In this document: positions 33,378-42,750 of the stretch, piece by piece | Layout of the letters: every line of letters begins with the position of its first letter | How positions within the stretch are numbered: position 1 is the stretch's first letter | Assembly: GCF_004323185.1 (NCBI RefSeq) | Contig: NZ_NAPS01000002.1 | Location: 2,157,620 to 2,212,033, forward strand | DNA: 54,414 bases | DNA from: Westiellopsis prolifica IICB1 | GTDB lineage: Bacteria; Cyanobacteriota; Cyanobacteriia; Cyanobacteriales; Nostocaceae | Reading direction: 5' to 3' | The notes under the pieces: model-generated | The model's input: only the letters and a program-made list of their open reading frames with translations | The model's database searches: none | Told to the model about the DNA's origin: nothing | Made by a program: the position numbers and the translations under genes

Positions 33378-34019
33378 TCAATCCCTAACTAAACAAGTAT
33401 TAACTAAAGTTTTTGCTTGCTGAGATATTACTTCCCAATTTTCAGTTTCTACAAATTGTTTAGGAAATAACTCACTACTCAAACCGACTGCGATCGCTCC
33501 TGCTTGTAGGAATTCTTCGGCATTTTTTAAAGTCACACCACCTGTAGGAATCAAAGGAATATGACCCAGTGGCCCTTGTAGACTTTTGATATAGCTTGCT
33601 CCACCTACAGCTTGTACAGGAAACACTTTCACGCAAGTTGCACCATGATTCCAAGCGGTGACAATTTCTGTGGGAGAAAGCGCACCCGGAATAATCGCTA
33701 TATTTTCCGCAACTGCTGCTTGGATCATCCTTGGATCAACATGGGGTGTAAACAGAAATTGCGCTCCTGCGGTGATTGCCTGATAAAGTTGTTCTAAATT
33801 TAACAATGTTCCTGTGCCAATAATACAGTCAGTTAATTCTGAACGGAGCTTGCTAATTAACTCGCAAGCATTAGCACTATTCCAAGTAATCTCTATTAAT
33901 TTTATACCTCCAGATGCCATAGCCAAAGCCATCTGGCGTCCAAGTTCTAATTTTGAAGCGCGGATAACTGCGATCGCTCGGTGTTTTTTTACCTGTGTTA
34001 ACCAAGGGTGATTGGACAT
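33378..34019 (-). CDS. eda: KDPG/KHG aldolase
   Basis: A 213-residue class I aldolase that splits 2-keto-3-deoxy-6-phosphogluconate to pyruvate and glyceraldehyde 3-phosphate (Entner-Doudoroff pathway). The catalytic E43 lies in LIEITWNSA and the Schiff-base K131 in TCVKVFPV; IGTGT and GGV/TPTGG phosphate motifs are present (IPTGGVTLKNAEEFLQAGA). Length is normal. No edd gene is adjacent. A HIP1 octamer lies in the coding region. Confidence 0.9.
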   Translation of the reverse strand: MSNHPWLTQVKKHRAIAVIRASKLELGRQMALAMASGGIKLIEITWNSANACELISKLRSELTDCIIGTGTLLNLEQLYQAITAGAQFLFTPHVDPRMIQAAVAENIAIIPGALSPTEIVTAWNHGATCVKVFPVQAVGGASYIKSLQGPLGHIPLIPTGGVTLKNAEEFLQAGAIAVGLSSELFPKQFVETENWEVISQQAKTLVNTCLVRD

Positions 34020-34287
34020 GTGAACAAAAAATTAATAATTAGCTCAAAAGCAATATAGTTTAGTTCACTAAAAGTAACACTAACTTCAAATTTTTGTTTA
34101 ATCTAACCAAAGATAGATACCATAATTAATAATCATCTAGTTAAAACTCAGCAATGATAATTTTTCAGCTATTAACAATAGATTTTTTCATACTTAATAA
34201 TTAAGATAATTCAGTCGCAAGCAAGAGGTAAATAATTAACTAAATTTTTAAGGTAATAGTATAGATGCTTTCATAGGTAATTTTATT

Positions 34288-35127
34288 ATGCCTCTTTTCA
34301 AACTTGAAGACTTTGACCCTACATACCGAGATACTTTTGGCGGTGATGATATTAAAGGTTTACCAATCTATACCGAAGGTGGAAATAGAATTGGGACAGT
34401 TATTGATGCGCTAGTAGATCCAGACGGACGTTTTCGTTATTTAGTCATTGAAACTGAATCAGATTTTCATAGCAAAAGAATATTGCTACCAATAGGTCTT
34501 TCTCGGATCGATTATAGTCAACAGCGTGTTTATGTGGATGGCTTAAGCAAACAACAAGTAGAAAATTTACCTGCCTATAGAGAGGATATGACTGTTGATT
34601 ATGATTATGAAGAACAGGTACGCAGGAATTATCGTCCAGAACAAAATTTAACTTATGATCGCGATAACTACAATTATCAAAACGATGCATCTTTATATAA
34701 TTTGAATGAGCAAAACCACCAAACATTCAAATTGTATGAAGAACGCTTAATAGCCAACAAAAATCGCATCAAAACCGGGGAAGTTACCGTTGGAAAGCAT
34801 ATTGAAACAGAAACTGCAACGGTTTCAGTTCCAATTGAAAAAGAGCGAGTTGTAATTGAGCGTGTTCCAGCCACCACAGAAGGTATTGCAGTTAGTCCCG
34901 ATGAGATTCAATTCCAAGCAGGGGAAGTAGCACGCATAGAACTCTATGAAGAAACACCCGAAATCCAAAAAGAAGCTTTTGTACGCGAAGAAGTCCGGGT
35001 TAAAAAAGTAGTTGATAAAGATGTAGTTGAAGCTCAAGAAACAATTCGTCGTGAAGAATTAGATATTCAAACTGAAGGTAATTTACCTTTGGATGAAACC
35101 AATAGACAGCAAAGAGATATTCTCTAA
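34288..35127 (+). CDS. PRC-barrel and DUF2382 domain protein
   Basis: A 279-residue soluble protein. Residues 1-100 are a PRC barrel (GLPIYTEGGNRIGTVIDALVDPDGRFRYLVIE). Residues 145-265 are a DUF2382 (YsnF/AvaK-type) repeat region rich in Glu and Arg with alternating charges (LYEERLIANKNRIKTGEV; EKERVVIERVPATTE). Such proteins are often stress-associated in cyanobacteria; a molecular role is not known. It is monocistronic with an AT-rich upstream region. Confidence 0.88.
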   Translation: MPLFKLEDFDPTYRDTFGGDDIKGLPIYTEGGNRIGTVIDALVDPDGRFRYLVIETESDFHSKRILLPIGLSRIDYSQQRVYVDGLSKQQVENLPAYREDMTVDYDYEEQVRRNYRPEQNLTYDRDNYNYQNDASLYNLNEQNHQTFKLYEERLIANKNRIKTGEVTVGKHIETETATVSVPIEKERVVIERVPATTEGIAVSPDEIQFQAGEVARIELYEETPEIQKEAFVREEVRVKKVVDKDVVEAQETIRREELDIQTEGNLPLDETNRQQRDIL

Positions 35128-35134
35128 TTTTGTA

Positions 35135-35312
35135 CCAGACGTGCCATGGCACGTCTCTACATTATTTATGTGTATCACGATTAATACCATTTCACAAAAA
35201 ACCTGATACAAATACAGACCCTGTAGAGACGTGCCATGGCACGTCTCTACAAAATTTATATGTATCGTGATTAATGTGAATTGGTATAACGTGAAATAGT
35301 ATGACACTCCCC
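35135..35312. mobile_element. Nested copies of the TACCATTTCAC MITE family
   Basis: An inner complete copy (35185-35286, 102 bp; ends TACCATTTCAC and GTGAATTGGTA) is flanked by TAA at 35182-35184 and 35287-35289. The outer flanks (GACGTGCCATGGCACGTC ... CACGAT-TAA on the left, CGTGAAATAGTAT on the right) join into the right half of a second copy, like the right half of the 13.6-kb copy. So a newer element inserted into an older relative. Confidence 0.75.
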
Positions 35313-35321
35313 TGTCGCCCA

Positions 35322-35400
35322 TATAGCAATCCTAATTGAGTTGTAGATCCCCGACTTCTCTAAGAAGTCGGGGATCTACAACTCAATTAGGATTGCTATA
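35322..35400. repeat. 79-bp perfect hairpin
   Basis: Two exactly complementary 38-bp arms (35322-35359 and 35363-35400) around the loop CTA. The core, GATCCCCGACTTCT with its complement, is the same REP-like hairpin seen at 20764 and 37123; the outer 24 bp or so (TATAGCAATCCTAATTGAG...) extend it. It lies between a plus-strand gene end and the GH57 gene start. Confidence 0.95.
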
Positions 35401-35587
35401 GGAGAAAATTAATAAGACTAGATACTTATTGTTTCAAACTAACAAATTTGACTCTGAATTGTTGCTGGATGCGGGTAAACAATATTCAGCCCGTCACAAT
35501 GATTGAATAATTAGTAAGTCTACGGGAATAAACAGAAGGCGAGTTACAAATCCTTCCCAATGACAAATAACAAAGGACAAATAACAA

Positions 35588-37084
35588 ATGACTGCTACAG
35601 CACCATCTTTCAATCTACCCGCATTGGCAGAATTAAGGTCAGGGTTGCCGAATATCTGTGGTTGGGAAGCAGATATTCAGTCAATAGTGAAACAAAATAA
35701 CCCAGTATATTTAAACACTACTAATCTTAAATTAGAAAATATCACTGCGGGATTTGCTTGCGCTCTACACATGCATCAACCAAGCATTCCCGCAGGTGCG
35801 AACGGCGAAATTATCAGTAATCTCCAGTATATGTTTGAACATCCAAATAATGGAGATAACCATAATGCCGCGCCTTTTGCATGGTGTTACAGCCGCATGG
35901 GAGAATTTATCCCGCAGTTGATTTCCCAAGGTTGCAACCCTCGAATTATGCTTGATTACTCAGGTAATTTGCTGTGGGGTTTGCGTCAAATGGGACGCAA
36001 TGATATTTTCGACAATCTTAAGCGTATAACTTGTGACCCTCAATATCAACCTCATGTAGAATGGTTAGGAACGATGTGGAGTCATGCCGTAGTTCCTTCC
36101 ACACCTATTCCTGATATTAAACTGCACATCCAAGCGTGGCAACACCATTTTGCAGCTATTTTTGGTTACGATGCCCTTAAGCGCGTCAAGGGTTTTTCTC
36201 CTCCAGAAATGCATTTACCAAATCATCCAGATACTTTATTTGAATACATCAAAGCATTAAAAGAATGCGGCTATCGCTGGTTAATGGTACAAGAACATTC
36301 ACTAGAAAATCTTGATGGTTCTGCCTTAAAACACGAGAATAAATATATTCCCAACCGTTTAATTGCGCGTAATTCTCACGGTGAAAGTATCAGCATTATA
36401 GCATTAATTAAAACTCAAGGTTCGGATACTAAATTAGTTGCTCAGATGCAACCTTATTTTGAAGCCAAGGGTAGGGGTAAGCAACAAATTGGTAATCTGA
36501 TAATCCCCTCCTTAGTTACCCAAATCGCTGATGGGGAAAATGGTGGCGTGATGATGAACGAATATCCCCGCGATTTCTTTAGGGTTTATCATGAAATCCG
36601 CGATGCAGGTAATAATTATGCAGGTGTGGTTGCACTTAATGGTACAGAATATCTCGAACTAATTGAAGCAGCAGGTGTAAATTTTGAAGATTACCCAACT
36701 TGTCAAGCTGTGCATCAGCATAAAATTTGGCAGCGAGTAAATCCAGATGATGCAACACCGGAAACTGTAGAACAGATAATTGCAGAGTTAAAAGCAACAG
36801 ACCATCAATTCCATATGGATGGTGCTTCTTGGACTAATGATTTAAGTTGGGTGGAAGGCTATGAAAATGTTTTAGATCCAATGAAGAAACTCAGCATTAT
36901 GTTTCATGAAAAATATGATTCATTGGTGCAGCAAGATTTCTCAGTAACACAAAGTCCAGATTATCAAGCAGCTTTGTTATATAACTTGTTGTTGCAAACT
37001 AGTTGTTTCCGTTACTGGGGACAAGGAGTTTGGACTGATTATGCGCGCGAAATTTATCGACGGGGCGAAGCAGCTTTAAGCTAG
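35588..37084 (+). CDS. Glycoside hydrolase family 57-type protein
   Basis: A 498-residue cytosolic protein with the GH57-like barrel: HMHQPSIPAGANGE near 62-76, then FAWCYSRMGEFIPQLISQG and WLGTMWSHAVVPSTPIPD, and GFSPPEMHLPN around 200, where the glutamate is a candidate nucleophile. GH57 enzymes act on alpha-glucans (amylases, branching enzymes); the exact activity is not assignable. CCAATGACAAATAACAAAGG-type heptamers precede the start. It converges with miaB, with a hairpin between them. Confidence 0.75.
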   Translation: MTATAPSFNLPALAELRSGLPNICGWEADIQSIVKQNNPVYLNTTNLKLENITAGFACALHMHQPSIPAGANGEIISNLQYMFEHPNNGDNHNAAPFAWCYSRMGEFIPQLISQGCNPRIMLDYSGNLLWGLRQMGRNDIFDNLKRITCDPQYQPHVEWLGTMWSHAVVPSTPIPDIKLHIQAWQHHFAAIFGYDALKRVKGFSPPEMHLPNHPDTLFEYIKALKECGYRWLMVQEHSLENLDGSALKHENKYIPNRLIARNSHGESISIIALIKTQGSDTKLVAQMQPYFEAKGRGKQQIGNLIIPSLVTQIADGENGGVMMNEYPRDFFRVYHEIRDAGNNYAGVVALNGTEYLELIEAAGVNFEDYPTCQAVHQHKIWQRVNPDDATPETVEQIIAELKATDHQFHMDGASWTNDLSWVEGYENVLDPMKKLSIMFHEKYDSLVQQDFSVTQSPDYQAALLYNLLLQTSCFRYWGQGVWTDYAREIYRRGEAALS

Positions 37085-37122
37085 TGGTCTGTCCTATTTG
37101 TTTTGATGAGTCATAGGTGTTC

Positions 37123-37155
37123 AGATCCCGGACTTTTGAAAAAAGTCGGGGATCT
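37123..37155. terminator. Bidirectional hairpin between convergent genes (REP-like copy 3)
   Basis: Stem AGATCCCGGACTTTT with AAAAGTCGGGGATCT, loop of 3 nt, between the GH57 stop (37084) and the miaB stop (37172). The T- and A-rich inner arms and position suggest a terminator acting in both directions. Confidence 0.7.
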
Positions 37156-37171
37156 ATAACTGCACAGACAT

Positions 37172-38536
37172 TCAAACTGATGCCATTTCCCGTACTTCAA
37201 CTGATTCACCCGTTAAACTAAAGGCACGAACTTCAGTAATTTTGACCTTCACTAACTTACCTTTGAGTTCGTTAATGTCACCAGTAAAGAAAGTTAGGCG
37301 GTTGGTACGGGTGCGTCCCATGACTTGGGTTTTGTCTTTGGGGTTTTGATCTTCTACCAGGACTTCTTCTAAGCGTCCCATATAACGTTGCGATCGCTCG
37401 GCGGCTTTGATGCCCACTAAATGGTTTAATCTTTGTAGGCGATCGCTTTTCACTTCTTCACTCAGCTGATTTTCCCACACTGCGGCGGGTGTTCCTGGAC
37501 GGGGAGAATAAGCAGCAGTGTTCAACTGATCAAAACCAATATCTTCTACTAACTTGAGAGTATTCTCAAACTGTGCTTCTGTTTCCGTGGGGAAACCCAC
37601 AATTGCATCAGCGCTAATCGCCGCATCTGGCACATACTCACGGATTGTGTTGATAATCCGGCGATATTTCTCATGGGTGTAACCCCGTGCCATGCGTTTT
37701 AAAACTTCATTATCCCCAGATTGAAATGGAATGTGGAAGTGTTCGCAGACTTTTGGCAATTCTGCACAAGCTCGAATCAAACGCTCAGTAAAATAACGGG
37801 GATGACTAGTAGCAAATCTGATTCGTTCCACACCCGGAACATCATGAATGTAGTAGAGCAAATCTGTAAATGTATGCTGATGACGGCCTTCTGGTGTCAC
37901 TCCTGGTAAATCCCGTCCGTAGGCGTCAATATTTTGACCCAAGAGTGTGATTTCTTTGTAACCCTGACGTCCTAGTTCCTCGATTTCGGCGCGAATTGCT
38001 TCTGGTGTCCGAGATTGTTCCACACCCCGGACACTCGGTACTACGCAGTAGGTGCAGCGTTCGTTACAGCCATAAATTACATTCACCCAAGCCGTCACCT
38101 TACTATCTCGCCGTGGTTTGGTAATATCCTCAATAATATGAATTGGTTCTGTGGCTACAATCTGATTGCCGTCAAATACCTGTTGCAATAAATCTTTCAG
38201 ACGGTTAGCATGTTGCGGCCCCATGACTAAATCTAATTCTGGGACTCTTCGCAGTAGGGTTTCTCCTTCCTGTTGAGCAACACAACCAGCAACAACTAGT
38301 GTTAAATCCGGTTGTTCGTGTTTGCGTTTTGCTTGTCTACCTAGATAAGAATATACTTTTTGCTCTGCATTATCTCGTATAGTGCAGGTGTTGTAGAGTA
38401 TCACGTCTGCCTGATTTGGATCTTCTGACCACTCAAAGCCCATGTCTTCTAAAATACCAGCCATCCGCTCTGAGTCAGCTTTGTTCATCTGGCAACCGAA
38501 AGTAGTGATGTGATAATGGCGGCGTGAAATGGTCAT
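37172..38536 (-). CDS. miaB: tRNA-2-methylthio-N6-dimethylallyladenosine synthase
   Basis: A 454-residue radical-SAM methylthiotransferase that adds the methylthio group to i6A37 of tRNA. The three N-terminal cluster cysteines are C15 ([10 protein letters not shown]), C51 ([13 protein letters not shown]) and C85 (VAGCVAQQ). The radical-SAM triad is C157-x3-C161-x2-C164 ([10 protein letters not shown]). A C-terminal TRAM domain ends the protein. [12 protein letters not shown] points to MiaB rather than RimO or MtaB. All catalytic residues are present. Confidence 0.96.
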   Translation of the reverse strand: MTISRRHYHITTFGCQMNKADSERMAGILEDMGFEWSEDPNQADVILYNTCTIRDNAEQKVYSYLGRQAKRKHEQPDLTLVVAGCVAQQEGETLLRRVPELDLVMGPQHANRLKDLLQQVFDGNQIVATEPIHIIEDITKPRRDSKVTAWVNVIYGCNERCTYCVVPSVRGVEQSRTPEAIRAEIEELGRQGYKEITLLGQNIDAYGRDLPGVTPEGRHQHTFTDLLYYIHDVPGVERIRFATSHPRYFTERLIRACAELPKVCEHFHIPFQSGDNEVLKRMARGYTHEKYRRIINTIREYVPDAAISADAIVGFPTETEAQFENTLKLVEDIGFDQLNTAAYSPRPGTPAAVWENQLSEEVKSDRLQRLNHLVGIKAAERSQRYMGRLEEVLVEDQNPKDKTQVMGRTRTNRLTFFTGDINELKGKLVKVKITEVRAFSLTGESVEVREMASV

Positions 38537-38636
38537 GGGCGATTAAACTTAAGATTTACAAATTAAAGGGTTTTTCTAATATTGTATAAACTCTAGTTAC
38601 CAATTAACATTTGACTGGGATTGAATTTTAAGTTAT

Positions 38637-39053
38637 ATGAGTAAACCTGTTATCTGGATACATGGGGATTGCTTGAGTCCACACAATCCAGCTTTGCAAG
38701 AATATCCAGATGCGCCTGCTATCTGGGTTTGGGATGATGTTTTACTGGAGGAATGGCAAATTAGTCTTAAACGTATCGCTTTTATTTACGAGTGCTTGCT
38801 AGAGTTACCTGTAATTATCCGGCGTGGCGATGTTGCTCAAGAGGTTCTGGCTTTTGCTAAGGAACATAATGCCACGCAAGTAGTAACAGTGGATAGTCCT
38901 AGTCCCAGGTTTGAAAGTATTTGTCAGCAAATAGAACGTTTTGCCGATTTAGAAATTTTTGAAGTGGAACCATTTTTTGATTATGACGGTTATATAGACC
39001 TCAAGCGCTTTTCTCGTTACTGGAAAGTAGCAGAAAAGTATGTCTTTGATTAA
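38637..39053 (+). CDS. Standalone photolyase N-terminal-like alpha/beta protein
   Basis: A 138-residue protein resembling the N-terminal Rossmann-like domain of DNA photolyases/cryptochromes: IWIHGDCLSPHNPALQ at the start, AIWVWDDVLLEE, RIAFIYECLLELPV, RRGDVAQEVLAFAKEHNATQV. The FAD-binding helical domain is absent. It may be a small cyanobacterial family, perhaps an antenna-cofactor or protein-binding unit; function is unknown. It diverges from miaB with a 100-bp gap. A multi-hairpin repeat follows the stop. Confidence 0.6.
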   Translation: MSKPVIWIHGDCLSPHNPALQEYPDAPAIWVWDDVLLEEWQISLKRIAFIYECLLELPVIIRRGDVAQEVLAFAKEHNATQVVTVDSPSPRFESICQQIERFADLEIFEVEPFFDYDGYIDLKRFSRYWKVAEKYVFD

Positions 39054-39091
39054 AAATTAAGGCTAAATTAGGTAGGGCTATTTCATTCTCA

Positions 39092-39235
39092 TCCAGCCCG
39101 CCTCAGAATTAATTCTGAGGCTAATAGCAAAACTCGGTTAAAACCGACTGTTGATTGGTAATTTATTTAGTCCGTTTTAACGGACTTAAACTATGAGCCG
39201 CGGAACTTTAGTTCAGGGCGGTTTATGTCTAGGCT
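39092..39235. repeat. Multi-hairpin composite repeat, copy 2
   Basis: Consecutive hairpins: GCCTCAGAATTAATTCTGAG-GC (39100-39121, perfect), TCGGTTAAAACCGA, AGTCCGTTTTAACGGACT and GAGCCGCGGAAC...GTTCAGGGCGG, with taatagcaaaac and taaactat linkers. Same order as in copies 1 and 3. It fills the gap between the photolyase-like gene and the M56 peptidase gene. Confidence 0.75.
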
Positions 39236-39329
39236 GAAATAGCCCTGCTAAATTAGGTAGCGGGTAAATTAGTCGGAATCCCTGTGAAACAAGAATCCCC
39301 TACCTTTTGGGCATGGGGAGTAGCAAAAA

Positions 39330-40172
39330 CTAAGAATGAAAGATTACTGTAATTAAGGGCAGTAATGCTAACAGAAAGCTAATCCAATATATGAAGTGAA
39401 ATTTTGATGTGGGTTCTGGTTGAGCTAACAAAGCTTCTATTCTTTGTTCTAAACGATCAACGCTACTAGCTGCTAGGGCTGCACAGCAAATATCTGAGGT
39501 TACAGGTGGTGTACTAATGACTAATACCAATGATTCCGCTAGCAGCAAAGGATCTACTTGTGATGCAGCGTGAGCATCGGCACGTAGTTCGCGCAAAACT
39601 AACAGTTCTTGCCATAAAGCGTCTGTATTTGGCAACCAAGCTGTACAGGTACGCACCCAACCCAGCCAGAAAAACCAGAATGTATCTCGGTAATGGTAGT
39701 GGCCTTGTTCGTGTGCTAAGACTGTCTCTAAATGTGCAGGTGACAAAGTTTGCAGCAATCCTTGGCTGAGGACAAGTTCAGGTTGCCAAAAACCTATTTG
39801 TCCTGCAAATAATGCTGTTGTTTTGAGTAGCCGCACTTGTCTACCTGCAAGGTTCACAATCGGACAATCACGTGTAGATTTTACTGATCGCCATCCTTGC
39901 CATGCTTGCTTTATGCATATAACTGCAAAAACAGCAAGTAAGATTAATGCTAATACATAGCTAAACCAACCAGTTTGCAAACCAAACATTCTGCCCTGGG
40001 GACCCATATACAGCAGAGCGATCGCTGTCATAATGATCAGCAAGGGGGGAAAAACAAAGAAAAACAGAGATCTTTGCCACTGTTTATTCCAATTGTCTGA
40101 GCATTGAACCCAAGAGTATCTGATTCCCCAAGAAATAGCCAAAGCCATCAAAATCATCAGTACATGCATCAT
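39330..40172 (-). CDS. M56-family membrane metallopeptidase (BlaR1/MecR1-like)
   Basis: A 280-residue integral membrane zinc peptidase. Membrane segments occur near 1-20, 35-55, 68-90 and at the C-terminus. The zinc motif is HEQGH at 154-158 with a likely third ligand in LRELRADAHA. There is no penicillin-sensor domain as in BlaR1, so the signal is unknown. The start codon overlaps the stop of the upstream blaI-type gene by 4 bp (ATGA), so they are translated together. Confidence 0.9.
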   Translation of the reverse strand: MMHVLMILMALAISWGIRYSWVQCSDNWNKQWQRSLFFFVFPPLLIIMTAIALLYMGPQGRMFGLQTGWFSYVLALILLAVFAVICIKQAWQGWRSVKSTRDCPIVNLAGRQVRLLKTTALFAGQIGFWQPELVLSQGLLQTLSPAHLETVLAHEQGHYHYRDTFWFFWLGWVRTCTAWLPNTDALWQELLVLRELRADAHAASQVDPLLLAESLVLVISTPPVTSDICCAALAASSVDRLEQRIEALLAQPEPTSKFHFIYWISFLLALLPLITVIFHS

Positions 40173-40588
40173 TTTTCCTCCCTTGCTTGGCGTGCAGATT
40201 GAATGCGTTTGGCGATCGCTTGTATTTTCTCACTAGCTGCTTCATCAAGACTATCTGCAAAAGCAGCCACAACATCAGGATTTCCTACTGCTAAAAATCG
40301 CTGTAATTGTTCGTGAGCTTTAATGACTGCGGCCTGCTGTTTTGTGAGCAATGGCCGCCAATAAAATGCACGTCCTTTTTTGTCGCAGACAAGCCAACCT
40401 TTGTCAGTAAGGCGACGCAGCACGGTAGTTACAGAAGTATAAGCTAGTTCTCGGTTAGGATCAGCCAGAATGCGATCGTGTACATCTTTGACTGTCGCTG
40501 AACCAAGTTCCCAGACAATATTCAAAATTTCTGCTTCTAATGGACCTAAAGATAACTGTTTGGGGTGATACTCAGGTAAAGGAGCCAT
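40169..40588 (-). CDS. BlaI/MecI/CopY-family transcriptional repressor
   Basis: A 139-residue winged-helix repressor. The N-terminal domain has LGPLEAEILNIVWELGSATV and TSVTTVLRRLTDKGWLVCDKKGRAF, typical of the family. The C-terminal half would dimerise and be the cleavage target of the partner peptidase. No Cys-x-Cys copper motif of CopY is seen. It forms an overlapping pair with the M56 peptidase gene; such a pair works as a proteolysis-relieved switch, usually autoregulated. The controlled target is not evident. Confidence 0.92.
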   Translation of the reverse strand: MAPLPEYHPKQLSLGPLEAEILNIVWELGSATVKDVHDRILADPNRELAYTSVTTVLRRLTDKGWLVCDKKGRAFYWRPLLTKQQAAVIKAHEQLQRFLAVGNPDVVAAFADSLDEAASEKIQAIAKRIQSARQAREEK

Positions 40589-40880
40589 ATTGATTTCGTT
40601 AGTGGTTGGGGGTGTAAAGCCTTTTAATTTGGTGTTCCCAACAAAAAACTAGCATGTCTACGACCTGAATCACCAACAAGACAATCTAATGATGTTCACT
40701 TTCTTTCAAGTGCATCGCTAATAAGCTGATGTGCGCTTAGATTAAATATTCTTGCGTTAGGACTGTCCAGGGTAAACAGTCCAAAGTCCAAGCTAGTCTT
40801 TGACTCTGGACTGTTGACTTTTGACAACCTGCTCGCAAAATATACAATTTAAATGCATAACAGCTCAATGCTATATTTGA

Positions 40881-41252
40881 TTATCTAAAGAGCAAATATC
40901 GCAAACCAATTATTAACAAAAATATACCATACAGCTTTTTCATCAATTCACTACTAATAAACGGCTGATTGGCAAATAAAGCCCCAAAGAAGTTACCAAT
41001 AATCAAACCAACAGCAATAATTACAGCATATTTGATATTAAGATTACCATTACGGTAGTAAACAATCGCGGCTAAAATACCAATAGGCAAGATTTGAGCA
41101 GCAATAGAAGTACCAGTAGCAAATTTTTGATCCATACTCATGATTAGCACCATAGCTGGTACCATGATTGCACCACCACCAATACCAAACATCCCGCCAG
41201 CTACACCAGCCACAAGCCCAATTATCAACAATTGAATGAGTATGTTAGACAT
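40881..41252 (-). CDS. TauE/SafE-family membrane transporter, half-size
   Basis: A 123-residue protein with about four membrane helices and the family GLVAGVAGGMFGIGGGAIMV glycine-rich motif at about 14-33. Full-length members have two such halves (about 250 residues), so this is a half-size form. These proteins are proposed to export sulfite, sulfoacetate or other organic anions; substrate is unknown. It may be co-transcribed behind the acetamidase gene (29-bp gap, same strand). Confidence 0.85.
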   Translation of the reverse strand: MSNILIQLLIIGLVAGVAGGMFGIGGGAIMVPAMVLIMSMDQKFATGTSIAAQILPIGILAAIVYYRNGNLNIKYAVIIAVGLIIGNFFGALFANQPFISSELMKKLYGIFLLIIGLRYLLFR

Positions 41253-41280
41253 AAAATCATAAATTATTTGGATTAGTAAA

Positions 41281-42246
41281 TTATAAATTTATTCCATTTA
41301 CAAAAATATTTTTTGATAACATCCCATGCACACCTTTTTGAGGAGTGTTGACCACTTGAGTAATGCGAAAATTCACTGCTAAACTACATAATACGTAGGC
41401 GTCTTCTGATGATATTTTTGTAAAACCTACCAAAAAATCAATCATATTGTTTAAAGCTTGTTCTAGGGCTGCATCCAAAGTTTCACCAAATCCCATTGTG
41501 ATCATATCAGTAGCAGTTTCAGCAATAGGTGCAGTTACTTGTAAATCTTTGCGAATTTTGAGTTGAATTGTGCCATTCATAGATGTTTCAATAGCGGTGA
41601 CATTAACTTCACCATCTCCCTGGGCTGAATGTCCATCACCAATAGAAAATAAAGCACCAGGAACAAAAACTGGCAAAAATATTCTTGAACCAGCTTGCAA
41701 TTCACGGTTGTCTATATTACCACCATAACAACCAGGAGGAATAGAAGAACGTTGTGTTTCAGGAGTAGCAACGCCAAGAATACCAAAAAAAGGTTTCAGT
41801 GGTATTTTAATCCCACTATTTACAGGAAATTCTGCAACATTATTTTCTAAATCTAGCTGAATAAATCTCAAAGCTGGTTCATTAAATTGATCTGGTAAAA
41901 CTCCCCATCCCGTCCGAATAGCATTAAAACCAACAGGCAAACTTGGTTTAATTGTGTCCAATTTTACTTCTAAAATATCTCCAGGTTCTGCTCCCTGTAC
42001 ATAAATAGGCCCTGTAAGCAAATGCGGCCCACCTGCTATTTTTCTTTCTGGTCGTAGGTTTTGGCAAATGTCAACAAAATCTGGCGTCAGAAATTCTGCT
42101 GGTGCTTTATTGTAAATGTAGTAACCAGTGTAAGTTTCCACATCCACTGTATCGCCAGATTCGATTATTAATGCTGGTTCAATCTCATGCGAAAAACCAC
42201 CGAGATGTACAGTATTTGCAGTTGCTTTCAAAATATGATGAGTCAT
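41281..42246 (-). CDS. Acetamidase/formamidase family amidohydrolase
   Basis: A 321-residue FmdA/AmdA-type enzyme that hydrolyses short amides to the acid and ammonia. Motifs include TGPIYVQGAEPGDILEVKLD near 78-97, FFGILGVATP, PPGCYGGNIDNRELQAGSRIFLPVFVPGALFSIGDGHSAQGDGEV. Length is normal. Its neighbour is a TauE-like exporter which could handle the acid product; this is inference. Upstream lies a MITE of the TACCAATT family. Confidence 0.9.
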   Translation of the reverse strand: MTHHILKATANTVHLGGFSHEIEPALIIESGDTVDVETYTGYYIYNKAPAEFLTPDFVDICQNLRPERKIAGGPHLLTGPIYVQGAEPGDILEVKLDTIKPSLPVGFNAIRTGWGVLPDQFNEPALRFIQLDLENNVAEFPVNSGIKIPLKPFFGILGVATPETQRSSIPPGCYGGNIDNRELQAGSRIFLPVFVPGALFSIGDGHSAQGDGEVNVTAIETSMNGTIQLKIRKDLQVTAPIAETATDMITMGFGETLDAALEQALNNMIDFLVGFTKISSEDAYVLCSLAVNFRITQVVNTPQKGVHGMLSKNIFVNGINL

Positions 42247-42385
42247 CCGATTTTATATTTTGGATTGATTTTACTAGCGCTTTCAAGATTGACATCAAAA
42301 GAATCCTGATCTGAAATTATGAAGCTATATTTAGTCTTTGTGTCTTTCTGGTGAAAAAATAATTATTGAAACACGAAGACACTAA

Positions 42386-42493
42386 TACCAATTCTTCGTG
42401 AAGCTGCTCCCGAATTTTACCCCTCCCCGCTTGCGCTTAGGGGTGGCGAAGCCGGGGTGGGGTCTTTGTATGCATCTTCATATTAAATTGGTA
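42386..42493. mobile_element. MITE, TACCAATT family, copy 2 (108 bp)
   Basis: Ends TACCAATTCTTCGTGAAGCT and ATATTAAATTGGTA match copy 1 (31355) in inverted orientation, with TAA flanks at 42383-42385 and 42494-42496. The GC-rich centre differs in length and sequence from copy 1. The rest of the gap to 42750 is AT-rich with no gene seen. Confidence 0.88.
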
Positions 42494-42750
42494 TAAGAAT
42501 TTTTTATTTCCCTGATTTACACTTTGAAAGGACTGGATTTATTCCATAAATTGAATTTGGAATTTATATTATCAGGGAATGATTAGTCAAACATGAAAGG
42601 TTTGTTAATTATTTATACTTAATTAACGTAATTGTATCATTTTTTTACACAAAGCCGAATTTTTGTTTAACTTTTTACATTGATATTTGTATTTTAAGTT
42701 AAAACAACTAAGCACCTCCAATTGTTCATTTTTTATTTTTATATATAGCA

